Origin: Streptomyces sp. NBC_01353
GTDB taxonomy: Bacteria > Actinomycetota > Actinomycetes > Streptomycetales > Streptomycetaceae
Reading direction: 5' to 3'
NCBI RefSeq assembly: GCF_036237275.1
Contig: NZ_CP108352.1
Span: 2,542,001 to 2,606,000, forward strand
DNA length: 64,000 nt
Shown here in pieces: positions 35,629 to 45,666 of the stretch. Position 1 is the first letter of the stretch, and each line of letters opens with the position of its first letter. The notes under the pieces were generated by a model that saw only the letters and a program-made list of their open reading frames with translations, ran no database searches and had not been told where the DNA came from. The position numbers and the translations under genes were made by a program.

Positions 35629-36244
35629 CCTGGCCCACCTCCGACAATGACGAAACCGATATCGGCTCTCGATCCTGTCCGCCTCAAGCACACCAGACGA
35701 GTCCCGGCGATGCCTGTGCCCGCTGCGCGCTCCAACGCCGCAGCGCTTCCGCCCAGGTACGCAGCCATTCGTCATGCTGCGGAATGCGCAGGCACGCCTT
35801 GATCTATCGGTAGCCGCGCGAGTGCAACGCCGAACGACACCCGTCAGCCCACCATCGGTCATGAGTGCTGCCCGAGCCACGTCGCTGGCGAGGTACGAGC
35901 CGGACAGCGCCGCGTCGGCTGCCTGCGGATCCGCGGCCGCCACCCAGTAGCCGCCTGGTCGATTCCGAAGCGCTGATGATCGTCTGCGGGCCGAAGACCT
36001 CTCCCGAGGCCGCCGCCGCACGAACTCGCCCGTCACCGGGATGTACTGAAGCCCCCATCGAGCTGGAGGCTCTGGGCGAGTGCCAGCAGCTTCTGCCCGG
36101 TCGAGCTGTCCTCTACAGCTACGTACTCCCGCTCACCAGGTCGAAGCGGTACGGCAACTTGCACGGGCTGGGTACCAAGGAATGCTCGCCCCGGCGGCGG
36201 ACCAGCGTCCTCGCCCGGGCCGCCGCCGGCGTCCCGCACGGCCC
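35629..36244. other. Gene-poor interval between the PadR gene and the SRPBCC gene
   Basis: About 0.6 kb with no intact gene I can support. It holds the decayed coding relics at 35684-35964 and, at 36033-36239 (minus), a 68-codon frame ending QKLLALAQSLQLDGGFSTSR that may be another fragment. I see no tRNA, integrase or terminal repeats here that would mark the right edge of the island. Confidence 0.5.
35684..35964 (-). pseudogene. Decayed coding relics, one resembling an actinobacterial phosphatase-like protein
   Basis: At 35827-35964 the minus strand encodes RNRPGGYWVAAADPQAA followed by ARAALMTDGG, a pattern I associate with actinobacterial PP2C-like proteins. At 35684-35794, in another frame, it encodes RIPQHDEWLRTWAEALRRW and a stop. 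Neither has a start or full length. Assignment is tentative. Confidence 0.35.
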
Positions 36245-36703
36245 TCAGACGGCCCGGACCGAGTTCTCGGCGTGCTCCTGCACCGCGATCCTCGCCAGTT
36301 TCGTCAGCATCATGCCGTTGCGGACGGCGACGATGTAGTCCACGGGGAGCCCGTGCATCCGGATTCCCGGGCCCCGGAGGGGATGCCAGTCGAGGGTGAA
36401 AAGGGTGTGCTCACCCCAGGGGAGCAAGGCCATGGAGATGCGGGCCGCGCCGAAGGGCTCCGCCTTCGCCTCCAGCTCCAGGCGCCGTTCCGGATCGCAG
36501 ATACGAACGACGACCGTGTCGTCGAGGGTGAAGGGGCCGCCGCCGACCCGGACCTTCAGACGGGCGCCCACGTCCGGCCAGTGCGGGTCCGCCGCCAGGA
36601 CCTGCTGGGTTCCCGTGACCCACTCCCCGTAACGATGGCCGTCGGACAGCAGACGCCAGACCTCCGACGGTGTGCTCAGGATCAGGCGGCGGTTCCGGGC
36701 CAC
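36245..36703 (-). CDS. SRPBCC (START/Bet v 1-like) family protein
   Basis: About 152 residues of helix-grip fold: ARNRRLILSTPSEVWRLLSD, then GEWVTGTQ, a central beta region with WPDVGARLKVRVG and the C-terminal helix GMMLTKLARIAVQEH. Such proteins bind hydrophobic ligands or act as cyclases or polyketide-associated enzymes; no specific role is evident. GTG 36703 has GGAAGGAG about ten bases upstream; GTG 36781 would add a 26-residue arm. It lies downstream of the drug exporter on the same strand. Confidence 0.72.
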   Translation of the reverse strand: MARNRRLILSTPSEVWRLLSDGHRYGEWVTGTQQVLAADPHWPDVGARLKVRVGGGPFTLDDTVVVRICDPERRLELEAKAEPFGAARISMALLPWGEHTLFTLDWHPLRGPGIRMHGLPVDYIVAVRNGMMLTKLARIAVQEHAENSVRAV

Positions 36704-36861
36704 GCCGATCACGCTCCTTCCGGACGGTGGGGCCACTACGGGCTCACCGTCCGGCGCCCTGGGCCTGACCTCCAGACTCACGCGGACCGCTCCCCCTCGC
36801 CCTCCGACAGGTCCGAACGGATTCCTCCTCGGTGGCCTGCCCCCAGCAGCGGCACGCCCCG

Positions 36862-38481
36862 TCAGGGCTGCGGCGAGCCGGGCTGCGTGGAGGGGATGCG
36901 CGAGGTGAAGAACAGCGCGAGGGCCGAGGACATGGCAAGGATGGCGAGGGCGGCCTGCAGGCCGTCCAGACGGGCGGCGGCGTTCGCGTCCAGAGCGACC
37001 TGAGTCACCTCGGGGCTGGTGCCCGCCTCGTCGAGAGCCGTCTTGAGCTGGGCGTCCGAGAGGAACGGCACGCCGCTCTGGAGTTCGACGGCTGCCTGGT
37101 TCTTGACCTCGGCCGGAATCGCCGCGTTCTGCTCGACGCTGGCCAGGAACGACGACGTCAGCGCGGCGATCAGAAGCGACCCGGCCAGTGCCGTACCGAT
37201 CGAGGCGCCGAGGTTGGTGACGGCGTTCTGGATGCCGCCGACCTCCGCGCTCTTGCTGTCCGGAACGGCGGACACGGTGACCGAACCCAGCTGCGAGGCG
37301 AGCGCGCCCATGCCGAGCCCGATCAGCAGGAGGGGGACGGTCACGATCTCCGCGCCGGCGTCGGCGTCGAGCGCGGCCATCAGGGCGACCGCGCCCGCGA
37401 GCAGCGCGAGCACCCCGACCCGCACCACCCGCCGCGGCGAGATGTCCGGGAGGAAGCGCGGGATCAGGACGGCCGCCGCCAGCAGCGTCAGCGAGAGCGG
37501 CAGGATGCGCGCCCCGGTCGCGAGCGCGGACAGGCCCAGGGCGACGGACAGATAGAGGGGTACGACGAAGAACACGCCCATCTGTACGAGGTACTGGAAG
37601 AAGAACATCGTCAGACCGCCGGTGAGCTGCTTGTTCCGCAGCATCGCCGGGTCGATGAGCGGCTGCCGGCCGACGCGCACGAGCCGGGCCTCCCAGCGGA
37701 GGAACAGCCACACCAGCAGCAGGCCCGCCAGCATCATCCACACGACCATCGACACACCGAGCCACGAGGGTGCGTCGGGCTTCGGCCGGAACCAGCCCCA
37801 TTCGTCCGAGCGGAGCACACCGTAGACGAAGATCCCCAGCCCGAGCGCGGACAGGGCGGCGCCGACAAGGTCGATCCGAGAGCGCTCCTCGCCCACGGCG
37901 TCCGCGATACGGCGGGCGAACACCAGGATGACGAGCACCACCAGGACCTCACCGGCGAAGACCCAGCGCCAGGAGAAGTACGTCGTAGCGACACCGCCGA
38001 TGAGTGGTCCCAGAGCGATGGCCACCGCCCCGGCGGCCGCCACGATGCCGTACGCCGCTGCCCGACGCTCCGTGGCGAAATTGCCGGCCACCAGGGCCAC
38101 GATCGCGGGCATGATGAGCGCCGCCCCGATCCCCTCCAGGAACGACCAGCCGAACAGCAGCACGGGAAGGTTCGGTGCCAGCGCCGTGGTGAGGGACCCA
38201 CAGCCGTAGACGACACAACCGATCATGAAGGCGCGCTTACGGCCGATCAGCGCCCCGACCTTGCCCCCGGGGATCATGAACATCGCCATCACCAGCGTGT
38301 ACGCCGTGATGGCGCCCTGGATCCCGGTGACCGTGGTCCCCACGTCGTCGGCCACCGTCGCGATCGAGACGTTCATGACCGAGCTGTCGAGCGCCATCAG
38401 GAACTGACCGGCCGCAAGAGTCAGCAGAACCAGTCGCGCCCCCGCCGCCGGACCTTCCGCGCTGCCTCCCCTGCGTGCCAT
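36862..38481 (-). CDS. MFS drug-resistance transporter, DHA2/EmrB-QacA type
   Basis: A 539-residue exporter with fourteen predicted helices. Family motifs include the helix-1 LDSSVMNVSIATV, motif A GGKVGALIGRKRAF between helices 2 and 3, and motif C in helix 5 (AIALGPLIGG). These proteins expel lipophilic or cationic drugs using the proton gradient. The ATG at 38481 directly precedes helix 1; no strong ribosome site is seen. A terminator at 38561-38597 separates it from cdsA. Confidence 0.87.
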   Translation of the reverse strand: MARRGGSAEGPAAGARLVLLTLAAGQFLMALDSSVMNVSIATVADDVGTTVTGIQGAITAYTLVMAMFMIPGGKVGALIGRKRAFMIGCVVYGCGSLTTALAPNLPVLLFGWSFLEGIGAALIMPAIVALVAGNFATERRAAAYGIVAAAGAVAIALGPLIGGVATTYFSWRWVFAGEVLVVLVILVFARRIADAVGEERSRIDLVGAALSALGLGIFVYGVLRSDEWGWFRPKPDAPSWLGVSMVVWMMLAGLLLVWLFLRWEARLVRVGRQPLIDPAMLRNKQLTGGLTMFFFQYLVQMGVFFVVPLYLSVALGLSALATGARILPLSLTLLAAAVLIPRFLPDISPRRVVRVGVLALLAGAVALMAALDADAGAEIVTVPLLLIGLGMGALASQLGSVTVSAVPDSKSAEVGGIQNAVTNLGASIGTALAGSLLIAALTSSFLASVEQNAAIPAEVKNQAAVELQSGVPFLSDAQLKTALDEAGTSPEVTQVALDANAAARLDGLQAALAILAMSSALALFFTSRIPSTQPGSPQP

Positions 38482-38560
38482 GGACGCATCGTGCCAACGA
38501 CACCGACGGCGTAGCCACGACCCGCCGTGGGCGTCCACCACATGGCGCACGAACAACGGG

Positions 38561-38597
38561 AAAGGCCCGCCGTCCCCGGGGGGACGACGGGCCCTTC
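38561..38597 (-). terminator. Terminator of the rpsB-cdsA region
   Basis: An approximately 15-bp stem (AAGGCCCGCCGTCCC with GGGACGACGGGCCCTT) with one mismatch and a tight loop lies 16 bases after the cdsA stop and before the drug exporter start. Confidence 0.7.
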
Positions 38598-38612
38598 ACC
38601 ACGAATGCCCTA

Positions 38613-39704
38613 TCAGGCCGTGCCGACGAACAGCACGAACAGCAGCCACACCACCGGAGCGGTCGGCAGCAAGGAGTCCAACCGGTCCATGATGCCGCCG
38701 TGGCCCGGCAGCAGCGTGCCCATGTCCTTGATGCCCAGGTCACGCTTGATCATCGACTCGCCGAGGTCGCCGAGCGTCGCACTCGCCGCCACCGCAAGGC
38801 CCAGCAGCAGACCCTGCCACCACGAGCCGCCGTCGATCAGGAACTCCATGCACAGCGCGCCCGCCGCCATCGCGAACGTCACCGCACCGAGCAGACCCTC
38901 ACGGGTCTTCCCGGGGCTGATCCGCGGAGCCAGCTTGTGCTTGCCGAAACGCCAGCCGATCGCATACGCACCGGTGTCACTGACCACGGTCAGCACCAGG
39001 AACGTGAGCACCCGCTCCGGCCCGTCGTCGGCCGTGAGCATCAACGCCACGAACGTCGCCAGGAACGGCACGTAGAACGCCGCGAACACGCCCGCCGTGA
39101 CGTCCTTCAGATAACCCTCGGGCGGCTCCGTCATCCGCCACACCAGCACCGCGAGGGCGGTCAGGGCCATGGCGACCCAGGCCCCCTCCACTCCCCGGAC
39201 GTACCCGGCCACCACCATCGCCGCACCGCCGACGGCGAGCGGGACGAGCGGAGCCTTGATGCCCTTGCGCTCCTGCAGACGGGAGGTGAGCTCCCACAGT
39301 CCGACCACGACGGCGATCGCTATCACGCCGACGAACGCGGCCTTCCAGATGAAAAGCGACGCGATGATCACGGCGCCGAGTCCGACGCCGACCCCTATGG
39401 CCGCGCCCAGGTCGCGCCCCGCGCTCTTCTTCTGCGGAGCCGCGGGAGCGGGCTGGGACGGGCTGGACATGGGCTCCTGCGGGTGCTCGTTCGGCGTCTC
39501 GTCACGGAACGGGGGACCGCTCGGCTGAGCGGCCCCCCGGTCGTGGTCGTCCTGGTGATCGCCGGCGGGGACGTCGGGCACGATGGGCATGGGCCGAGTC
39601 TGCGCCGCCTGCAGCCCATCGTATGCGGGACCCGCCGGGGCAGGCCCCTGGTCGGGCCCCCAGTAGCCGGAACCGGCCGGGGCCCCCCAGGAAGAGTCGT
39701 TCAT
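38613..39704 (-). CDS. cdsA: Phosphatidate cytidylyltransferase
   Basis: A 363-residue enzyme that makes CDP-diacylglycerol from phosphatidate and CTP for all phospholipids. The catalytic C-terminus has SPGKTREGLLGAV and LGDLGESMIKRDLGIKDMG followed by PGHGGIMDRLDSL. Seven to eight helices occupy residues 105-363. Residues 1-95 form a disordered Pro/Gly/Asp/Gln-rich arm, longer than in E. coli but usual in Streptomyces. The ATG shares a base with the frr stop (TGATG). Confidence 0.93.
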   Translation of the reverse strand: MNDSSWGAPAGSGYWGPDQGPAPAGPAYDGLQAAQTRPMPIVPDVPAGDHQDDHDRGAAQPSGPPFRDETPNEHPQEPMSSPSQPAPAAPQKKSAGRDLGAAIGVGVGLGAVIIASLFIWKAAFVGVIAIAVVVGLWELTSRLQERKGIKAPLVPLAVGGAAMVVAGYVRGVEGAWVAMALTALAVLVWRMTEPPEGYLKDVTAGVFAAFYVPFLATFVALMLTADDGPERVLTFLVLTVVSDTGAYAIGWRFGKHKLAPRISPGKTREGLLGAVTFAMAAGALCMEFLIDGGSWWQGLLLGLAVAASATLGDLGESMIKRDLGIKDMGTLLPGHGGIMDRLDSLLPTAPVVWLLFVLFVGTA

Positions 39705-40264
39705 CAGACCTCGAGCAGCTCGGCTTCCTTGTGCTTGAGCAGCTCGTCCACCTGCGCCACGTACTTCGCGGTGGTGTCGTCGAGCTCCTTCTCGCCGCGG
39801 CGACCCTCGTCCTCGCCGACCTCGCCGTCCTTGACCAGCTTGTCGATGGTCTCCTTCGCCTTGCGGCGCACGGAACGGATGGAGATCTTCGAGTCCTCGG
39901 CCTTGCCCTTGGCGACCTTGATGTACTCGCGGCGGCGCTCCTCGGTGAGCTCCGGGAACACCACACGGATGATGTTGCCGTCGTTGCTCGGGTTGACGCC
40001 GAGGTCCGAGTCACGGATCGCCTGCTCGATGTTGCGCAGCGCGCTCTTGTCGAACGGGGTCACCACGGCCATGCGCGGCTCGGGCACCGAGAACGACGCC
40101 AGCTGATTGATCGGCGTGATGGCACCGTAGTAGTCGGCCACGATCTTGTTGAACATCGCCGGGTGCGCACGGCCGGTGCGGATCGCGGCGAAGTCCTCCT
40201 TGGCGACCACGACGGCCTTCTCCATCTTCTCCTCGGCCTCGAGGAGGGTCTCTTCGATCACCAC
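39704..40264 (-). CDS. frr: Ribosome recycling factor
   Basis: A 186-residue RRF that splits post-termination ribosomes with EF-G. The family's conserved segments are present: [17 protein letters not shown], the [19 protein letters not shown] segment and a C-terminal helix ending AELLEV. Two GTG codons in a row (40264, 40261) could start it. It follows pyrH after about 100 bases and is coupled to cdsA. Confidence 0.94.
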   Translation of the reverse strand: MVIEETLLEAEEKMEKAVVVAKEDFAAIRTGRAHPAMFNKIVADYYGAITPINQLASFSVPEPRMAVVTPFDKSALRNIEQAIRDSDLGVNPSNDGNIIRVVFPELTEERRREYIKVAKGKAEDSKISIRSVRRKAKETIDKLVKDGEVGEDEGRRGEKELDDTTAKYVAQVDELLKHKEAELLEV

Positions 40265-40362
40265 TTGCTCCTGCGTGTCGTCGCGTCTTGTCCTGCACGG
40301 TGTACGACCGGCAGGGCTCTGTCCATCCCCTCGCGGGGAGGTACCCGGATTCGAGCCGAGGC

Positions 40363-41127
40363 TCAGGCCCGGGTGCCCTGGTCGCTCACGAGAGTGCCGA
40401 TCTTCTCACCCTTCACCGCGCGCGCGATATTGCCCTCCGCGAGCAGTTCGAAGACGAGGATCGGGAGGTTGTTGTCGCGGCACAGCGTGATGGCGGTGGC
40501 GTCCGCGACCTTCAGGTCGCGGGAGAGCACCTCGCCGTACTCCAGCGCGTCGAACTTGACCGCGTCGGGGTTGGTCTTCGGGTCGGAGTCGTAGACCCCG
40601 TCCACGCCGTTCTTGCCCATGAGCAGGGCCTCGGCGTCGATCTCCAGGGCACGCTGGGCGGCCGTGGTGTCGGTGGAGAAGTACGGCATTCCCATACCGG
40701 CACCGAAGATGACCACACGGCCCTTCTCCAGGTGGCGCACGGCACGCAGCGGGATGTACGGCTCCGCGACCTGGCCCATGGTGATGGCGGTCTGGACGCG
40801 GGAGTCGATGCCTTCCTTCTCCAGGAAGTCCTGGAGGGCGAGGCAGTTCATGACGGTGCCGAGCATTCCCATGTAGTCGGAGCGCGCCCGGTCCATGCCG
40901 CGCACCTGCAGCTCGGCGCCGCGGAAGAAGTTGCCGCCGCCGATCACGACCGCGATCTCCGCTCCGTCGCGGACGACTGCGGCGATCTCGCGCGCGATTT
41001 TGTGCACGACGTCGGGGTCGACGCCGAGCGCGCCGCCGCCGGCGAATGCCTCGCCGGACAGCTTCAGCATGAAGCGGCCGGCCTTTTTGCCGTGGATGTC
41101 GTCGCCCTGTGCGGCGGACTGGTTCAT
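40363..41127 (-). CDS. pyrH: UMP kinase
   Basis: A 254-residue amino-acid-kinase-fold UMP kinase. Visible are [46 protein letters not shown] and the [10 protein letters not shown] segment. ATG 41127 is preceded by GAGGAGAT; a longer in-frame start at 41145 is less likely. It is separated from tsf by a strong hairpin, so it may have its own promoter. Confidence 0.94.
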   Translation of the reverse strand: MNQSAAQGDDIHGKKAGRFMLKLSGEAFAGGGALGVDPDVVHKIAREIAAVVRDGAEIAVVIGGGNFFRGAELQVRGMDRARSDYMGMLGTVMNCLALQDFLEKEGIDSRVQTAITMGQVAEPYIPLRAVRHLEKGRVVIFGAGMGMPYFSTDTTAAQRALEIDAEALLMGKNGVDGVYDSDPKTNPDAVKFDALEYGEVLSRDLKVADATAITLCRDNNLPILVFELLAEGNIARAVKGEKIGTLVSDQGTRA

Positions 41128-41154
41128 GGAGATCTCCTCGTGCACATACGACGA

Positions 41155-41201
41155 AGGCCATTGCCGGTGGGTCCTTGCGGTTTCCCGTACGGCAATGGCC
41201 T
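41155..41201 (-). terminator. Stem-loop between tsf and pyrH
   Basis: A perfect 12-bp inverted repeat (AGGCCATTGCCG with CGGCAATGGCCT) with a loop of about 23 bases lies between the tsf stop and the pyrH start. It may terminate or attenuate the rpsB-tsf transcript. Confidence 0.65.
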
Positions 41202-41285
41202 CCTCGTCAGATCTGCGGTCGTCCTACGCGAGCGTGGACGACTGCTTCAGACCCTACCGGGGTCCGGTGTCCGTTGCGTACGGAC

Positions 41286-42122
41286 TCAGATGCCGACCTT
41301 GATGCGCGTGAAGCGCTTCAGGGTGACACCGGCCTCGTCCAGGATCTGCTGGACGGACTTCTTGTTGTCCAGCGCGTACGGCTGGCCGAGCAGCGTGGCG
41401 TCCTTGAAGAAGCCGTTGACGCGACCCTCGACGATCTTCGGGAGCGCGGCCTCGGGCTTGCCCTCGGCGCGGGTGGTCTCCTCGGCGACGCGACGCTCGG
41501 TCTCGACGACCTCGGCCGGAACTTCCTCACGGGTGAGGTACTTCGGCGCGAAGGCGGCGATGTGCTGCGCGACACCCTTGGCGATCTCGGCGTTCTCCTT
41601 GTCGAACTCGACAAGAACACCGATCTGCGGGGGCAGGTCGGGCATGGTGCGGTGCATGTAGGCCGAGACGAAGCCGTCGGCGTACTGCGCGAAGCGGTCG
41701 AGAACGATCTTCTCGCCCAGGTTGGCGTTGGCCTCGTCGACGTACGCCTGAACCGTCTTGCCGGGCTCGATCTCGGAGGCGAGCAGCGCCTCCAGGTCGG
41801 CCGGAGCGGTGGCGGCGACGTGGGCGGCGAGCGCGGCGGCGACGGCCTGGAACTTGTCACCCTTGGCGACGAAGTCCGTCTCGCACTTCAGCTCGACGAG
41901 GACACCGGAGGTGTTGTCGTCGGCGATGAGGGAGACGACGGCGCCGTTCTCGGCAGAGCGGCCCTCGCGCTTGGCGACGCCCTTCTGGCCCTTGATGCGC
42001 AGGGCCTCGACGGCCTTGTCGACGTTGCCGTCGGCCTCGTCCAGAGCCTTCTTGCAGTCCATCATGCCGGCGCCGGTGAGCTCACGGAGCTTCTTGACGT
42101 CAGCGGCGGTGTAGTTCGCCAT
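41286..42122 (-). CDS. tsf: Translation elongation factor Ts
   Basis: A 278-residue EF-Ts, the nucleotide exchange factor of EF-Tu. The N-terminal UBA-like region ([20 protein letters not shown]) and the [10 protein letters not shown] core ([15 protein letters not shown]) are typical. It follows rpsB after a 123-base spacer containing a terminator-like hairpin. Confidence 0.95.
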   Translation of the reverse strand: MANYTAADVKKLRELTGAGMMDCKKALDEADGNVDKAVEALRIKGQKGVAKREGRSAENGAVVSLIADDNTSGVLVELKCETDFVAKGDKFQAVAAALAAHVAATAPADLEALLASEIEPGKTVQAYVDEANANLGEKIVLDRFAQYADGFVSAYMHRTMPDLPPQIGVLVEFDKENAEIAKGVAQHIAAFAPKYLTREEVPAEVVETERRVAEETTRAEGKPEAALPKIVEGRVNGFFKDATLLGQPYALDNKKSVQQILDEAGVTLKRFTRIKVGI

Positions 42123-42164
42123 GAGTCTGAGTTTCTCTCTCGAAGTCTGAAAGATCTACGGGTG

Positions 42165-42195
42165 GACGGCGGGGGCTTCGTGGGCCCCCGCCGTC
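42165..42195 (-). terminator. Perfect stem-loop between rpsB and tsf (terminator/attenuator)
   Basis: A 12-bp perfect stem (42165-42176 with 42184-42195) around a seven-base loop lies in the rpsB-tsf spacer. In this well-known gene pair it probably causes partial termination, giving more S2 than EF-Ts transcript. Confidence 0.75.
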
Positions 42196-42245
42196 GACAT
42201 CCGATACAACCAACCGGACCTGGCCTGTGAAGGCCGGGCCGTGGG

Positions 42246-43175
42246 TCAGGCCTGCTCGCCCTCGGCGGCCGGAGCCTCGGCGGCCGGAGCCTCGACGACC
42301 TCGGCGGCGACGGCGTCGGCAGCCTCGGTGGCAGCCTCGGCGTCGGCGACCGGCTCGGTCTCGGCAGAGGTCTGGACCTCGGCCTCGTCAGCCTTCTTCT
42401 CACCCTCGAGCAGGTCGCGCTCCCACTCGGCGAGCGGCTCGCCCGCGGCCTTCTCGCCCGGCTTCGAGTCGCCGGTCGCGGCGCCGGAGCGGGCGATGAG
42501 GCCCTCGGCGACAGCGTCGGCGATCACGCGGGTGAGCAGGGTGACGGAGCGGATCGCGTCGTCGTTGCCCGGGATCTTGTAGTCGACCTCGTCGGGGTCA
42601 CAGTTGGTGTCGAGGATCGCGACGACCGGGATGTGGAGCTTGCGCGCCTCACCGACGGCGATGTGCTCCTTCTTGGTGTCGACGATCCAGACGGCGCTCG
42701 GCACCTTCTGCATCTCGCGGATACCACCGAGGGTCTTCTCCAGCTTGGCCTTCTCGCGGGAGAGGACCAGGAGCTCCTTCTTGGTGAGACCCGAGGCGGC
42801 GACGTCCTCGAAGTCGATCTGCTCGAGCTCCTTGAGGCGCTGCAGACGCTTGTAGACGGTGGAGAAGTTGGTGAGCATGCCACCGAGCCAACGCTGGTTG
42901 ACGTACGGCATGCCGACACGCGTCGCCTGCTCGGCGATGGCCTCCTGGGCCTGCTTCTTCGTACCGACGAACATGATGGAGCCGCCGTGGGCGACGGTCT
43001 CCTTGACGAACTCGTAGGCGCGGTCGATGTACGACAGCGACTGGAGCAGGTCGATGATGTAGATACCGTTGCGCTCGGTGAAGATGAAGCGCTTCATCTT
43101 CGGGTTCCAGCGACGGGTCTGGTGACCGAAGTGGACGCCGCTCTCCAGCAGCTCCCGCATCGTGACGACGGCCAT
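42246..43175 (-). CDS. rpsB: 30S ribosomal protein S2
   Basis: A 309-residue S2. Core motifs are [40 protein letters not shown] and [14 protein letters not shown]. Residues from about 245 onward form an Ala/Glu-rich acidic tail, an actinobacterial extension. The ATG at 43175 has GGAGATAC upstream. The 240-base upstream interval contains its promoter region but no motif I can name. Confidence 0.95.
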   Translation of the reverse strand: MAVVTMRELLESGVHFGHQTRRWNPKMKRFIFTERNGIYIIDLLQSLSYIDRAYEFVKETVAHGGSIMFVGTKKQAQEAIAEQATRVGMPYVNQRWLGGMLTNFSTVYKRLQRLKELEQIDFEDVAASGLTKKELLVLSREKAKLEKTLGGIREMQKVPSAVWIVDTKKEHIAVGEARKLHIPVVAILDTNCDPDEVDYKIPGNDDAIRSVTLLTRVIADAVAEGLIARSGAATGDSKPGEKAAGEPLAEWERDLLEGEKKADEAEVQTSAETEPVADAEAATEAADAVAAEVVEAPAAEAPAAEGEQA

Positions 43176-43417
43176 GGCCGTATCTCCTTGAGTTTCTCGG
43201 TTATGTCCTGACGCCCCGACGCGCCGTGCCACAAGGGACCGAAAAGGCGCTGCCACGACCGGTGAGGGTTGAGTGGCGGGGCGTGCGAAGTCGACCCGGT
43301 GACCCGGATCGCCATAGGAAGTGTACGGGACCCGGGGCGTGCCGGGTGACGGCGCTGTCCACAACCGGCCGGTATTCCACAGATATCAACCATGATCCCC
43401 ACGAACCGGGCGCCCAC

Positions 43418-43900
43418 GTGAGTGTGATCCCCATGCACCTCACGACACTGCTCCTGATGGCCACCCTGATCTGGCCCGTGGGACCACCACGCCCCGAGAT
43501 CGTCCGCGGCTGGGAACCACCGGCCGGCCCCTACGGCCCCGGCCACCGCGGCCTCGACCTGGCCGCCCCACCGGGCACCCCGGTGAACGCGGCGGCCTCC
43601 GGCGTCGTCACCTTCGCAGGCCAGGTGGCCGGCCGCGGAGTCCTCACGATCACCCTGCCGGACACCGGAAACCCACCCCTGCGCACCACCTACGAACCGG
43701 TGACCCCCACAGTCACCACCGGCACCACGGTCACCCGCGGCCAACCGGTCGCCACACTCACCGCACCACCCGAGGAAACCCCCCACTGCCCGGAGTCCTG
43801 CCTCCACTGGGGCCTCCTCCGCGGTGACACCTACCTGAACCCACTGCTCCTCCTCCGACAGGGCCCATCGAGGCTGCTGCCGGTGACGGGGGTGCCGTGA
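43418..43900 (+). CDS. Secreted M23/LytM-like peptidase domain protein
   Basis: About 160 residues. A short hydrophobic N-terminus (LTTLLLMATLIWPV) suggests export. The LytM core follows: GPGHRGLDLAAPPGTPVNA (HxxxD zinc ligands), GVVTFAGQVAGRG, and the C-terminal HWG in ESCLHWGLLRGD. The missing first His of some family members makes cell-wall endopeptidase activity likely but unproven. GTG 43418 or ATG 43433 could start it. It diverges from rpsB. Confidence 0.78.
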   Translation: MSVIPMHLTTLLLMATLIWPVGPPRPEIVRGWEPPAGPYGPGHRGLDLAAPPGTPVNAAASGVVTFAGQVAGRGVLTITLPDTGNPPLRTTYEPVTPTVTTGTTVTRGQPVATLTAPPEETPHCPESCLHWGLLRGDTYLNPLLLLRQGPSRLLPVTGVP

Positions 43901-43976
43901 TCCAGAACCACGAATGAGGGAGGGCGGGGGTGGGAGGGGAGGGGGGAGGGGGCGGGGGGAGGGCCCCCGGGGAGGA

Positions 43977-44558
43977 TCAGCCGCTGACGCCTCGGAGGGC
44001 CATGGAGACCGCCGCGTCGGCGATCCGGTCCGGCTCCTCCGCCGCTCCCAGCTCGATACGGCGTACAGCCGCGTCCACCACGCCCTGGAGGAGCATCGCG
44101 CCGAGGCGAGGCTGTGCCTGGCCGAGGTCGGCGAGGGCCTCGACGATCATGGCGACGAGACCGCCGTGGGCGGCGCGGATCTTCTCGCGGGCGCCGTCGT
44201 CGAGCTCGCTCGCGGAGATCGCGACGACCGCACGGTGGCGCCGGTCCCCCACCAGCTCGAGCTGCTTGCGTACGTACGCCTCGACCTTGCCCTCGGCCGT
44301 GTCGGCCTGGGCCATCGCCGCCTCGACCTCGGCCGCCCAGAGGGGGAAGTCGACGGCGCACAGCTCCTCGACCACGGCCGCGCGGGAGCGGAAGTACTCG
44401 TACACCGAGGAGCGGGCGAGGCCCGTGCGCTCGGCGAGGGCGGGGAAGGTCAGCGCTTCCGTACCACCCTCGGACAGCAGGGATCGCGCGGCGTCCAGCA
44501 GGGCGCCGCGCTGCATCGTCCGGTGCTCGGCCACACTGGCCGCTCGAATCCTGGGCAC
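43977..44558 (-). CDS. TetR-family transcriptional regulator
   Basis: A 193-residue regulator. The HTH lies at about residues 15-60: ALLDAARSLLSEGGTEALTF, then LAERTGLARSSVYEYFRSR. The remainder is the helical ligand/dimer domain. It starts at GTG 44558, 29 bases after the whiG stop on the same strand, and may be co-transcribed with whiG. The ligand is unknown. Confidence 0.87.
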   Translation of the reverse strand: MPRIRAASVAEHRTMQRGALLDAARSLLSEGGTEALTFPALAERTGLARSSVYEYFRSRAAVVEELCAVDFPLWAAEVEAAMAQADTAEGKVEAYVRKQLELVGDRRHRAVVAISASELDDGAREKIRAAHGGLVAMIVEALADLGQAQPRLGAMLLQGVVDAAVRRIELGAAEEPDRIADAAVSMALRGVSG

Positions 44559-44587
44559 GGCTCCACTGTACGACCGGCCTCGCGGCG

Positions 44588-45427
44588 TCAGCGTCCTACA
44601 TCGGCCAGCTTGGCGCGCAGCTGCAGGACCGACTTGGTGTGGATCTGGCTGACCCGGCTCTCGGTGACGCCGAGGACGTGGCCGATCTCGGCGAGGGTGA
44701 GGCCCTCGTAGTAGTACAGCGTGACGACGGTCTTCTCGCGCTCGGGGAGCGTGTTGATCGCCCGGGCGAGCAGCCTTCTGAGCTCGCGGTCCTCGGCGAC
44801 CTCGACGGGGTTGTCGGCGGCGGTGTCCTCGAGGGTGTCCATGATGGACAGCCGGTCGCCGCCCTCGCCGCCGACGTGCAGCAGCTCTTCGAGTGCCACG
44901 ACGTTCGCCAGGGACAACTGGCTGAAAACGGCGTGCAGTTCCTCGAGCGCGATGCCCATTTCGGCGGCGACCTCGCTCTCGGAGGGGGTCCGTCGCAGCT
45001 GGGCCTCGAGGGTCGCGTAGGCACGCTCGACGTTGCGTGCCTTCTGGCGCACGGAGCGGGGAATCCAGTCCAGGGCGCGGAGTTCGTCGATCATCGCGCC
45101 GCGGATGCGCGTGATGGCGTAGGTCTCGAATTTGATCGACCGCTCGACGTCGAACTTCTCGATGGCGTCGATCAGCCCGAAGACTCCGGAGGAGACGAAG
45201 TCGGCCTGTTCCACATTGGAGGGCAGTCCGACGCTGACGCGGCCGGCGACGTACTTCACGAGCGGCGAGTAGTGCAGGATCAGCTGTTCCCGCAGCCGCT
45301 CGTCGCCCGTGTCCTTGTACGAGCGCCACAGCTCGTCGAGCGATGTCGGTGCGGGCGGTCGCACGGCGCCTCCCCGGGCTGCTGGGGGCACCGCAGCGCG
45401 GTCAGGCCCGGAGGTGTGCTGGGGCAT
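44588..45427 (-). CDS. whiG: Sporulation sigma factor WhiG (sigma-28/FliA family)
   Basis: A 279-residue sigma factor that commits Streptomyces aerial hyphae to sporulation. Region 2 ([57 protein letters not shown]), region 3 and region 4 ([38 protein letters not shown]) are all intact. ATG 45427 gives the known length; upstream sequence in frame is not conserved. In Streptomyces its activity is held by the anti-sigma RsiG with c-di-GMP; rsiG is not in this window. The 239-base interval before dprA holds its promoter region. Confidence 0.95.
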   Translation of the reverse strand: MPQHTSGPDRAAVPPAARGGAVRPPAPTSLDELWRSYKDTGDERLREQLILHYSPLVKYVAGRVSVGLPSNVEQADFVSSGVFGLIDAIEKFDVERSIKFETYAITRIRGAMIDELRALDWIPRSVRQKARNVERAYATLEAQLRRTPSESEVAAEMGIALEELHAVFSQLSLANVVALEELLHVGGEGGDRLSIMDTLEDTAADNPVEVAEDRELRRLLARAINTLPEREKTVVTLYYYEGLTLAEIGHVLGVTESRVSQIHTKSVLQLRAKLADVGR

Positions 45428-45666
45428 GCGTTGCCTTGAGCCGTTCTGCTGTGGTGTGGGTCGGTGGATGTGTCCGGTAGGGAATCCTGGTGAGCGTAGC
45501 GTGACTGGACTGTCGCGGTGAGCGAACCTCTGCGGATCGCACCGGTCTGGGTGGGCGCCCTCGTCCACACCTTCGAACCCGGGCCGTGGCGCGTGTCGGC
45601 CCCTCGGGTGCGGCCGAGAGAACTCGATTGTTCATCGGCATCACCTTTTCACCCGAATGCTCCAGG

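Noticed and set aside
36033-36239. Small intact gene (68 codons, minus)
   Set aside because: No ribosome site or recognisable family, and it sits among decayed sequence; described only as a possible fragment.
24480-36244. Integrative element with integrase, tRNA attachment site or terminal repeats
   Set aside because: No integrase, transposase, tRNA gene or matching direct repeats at the edges could be seen, so I call it an accessory island without a mobility mechanism.
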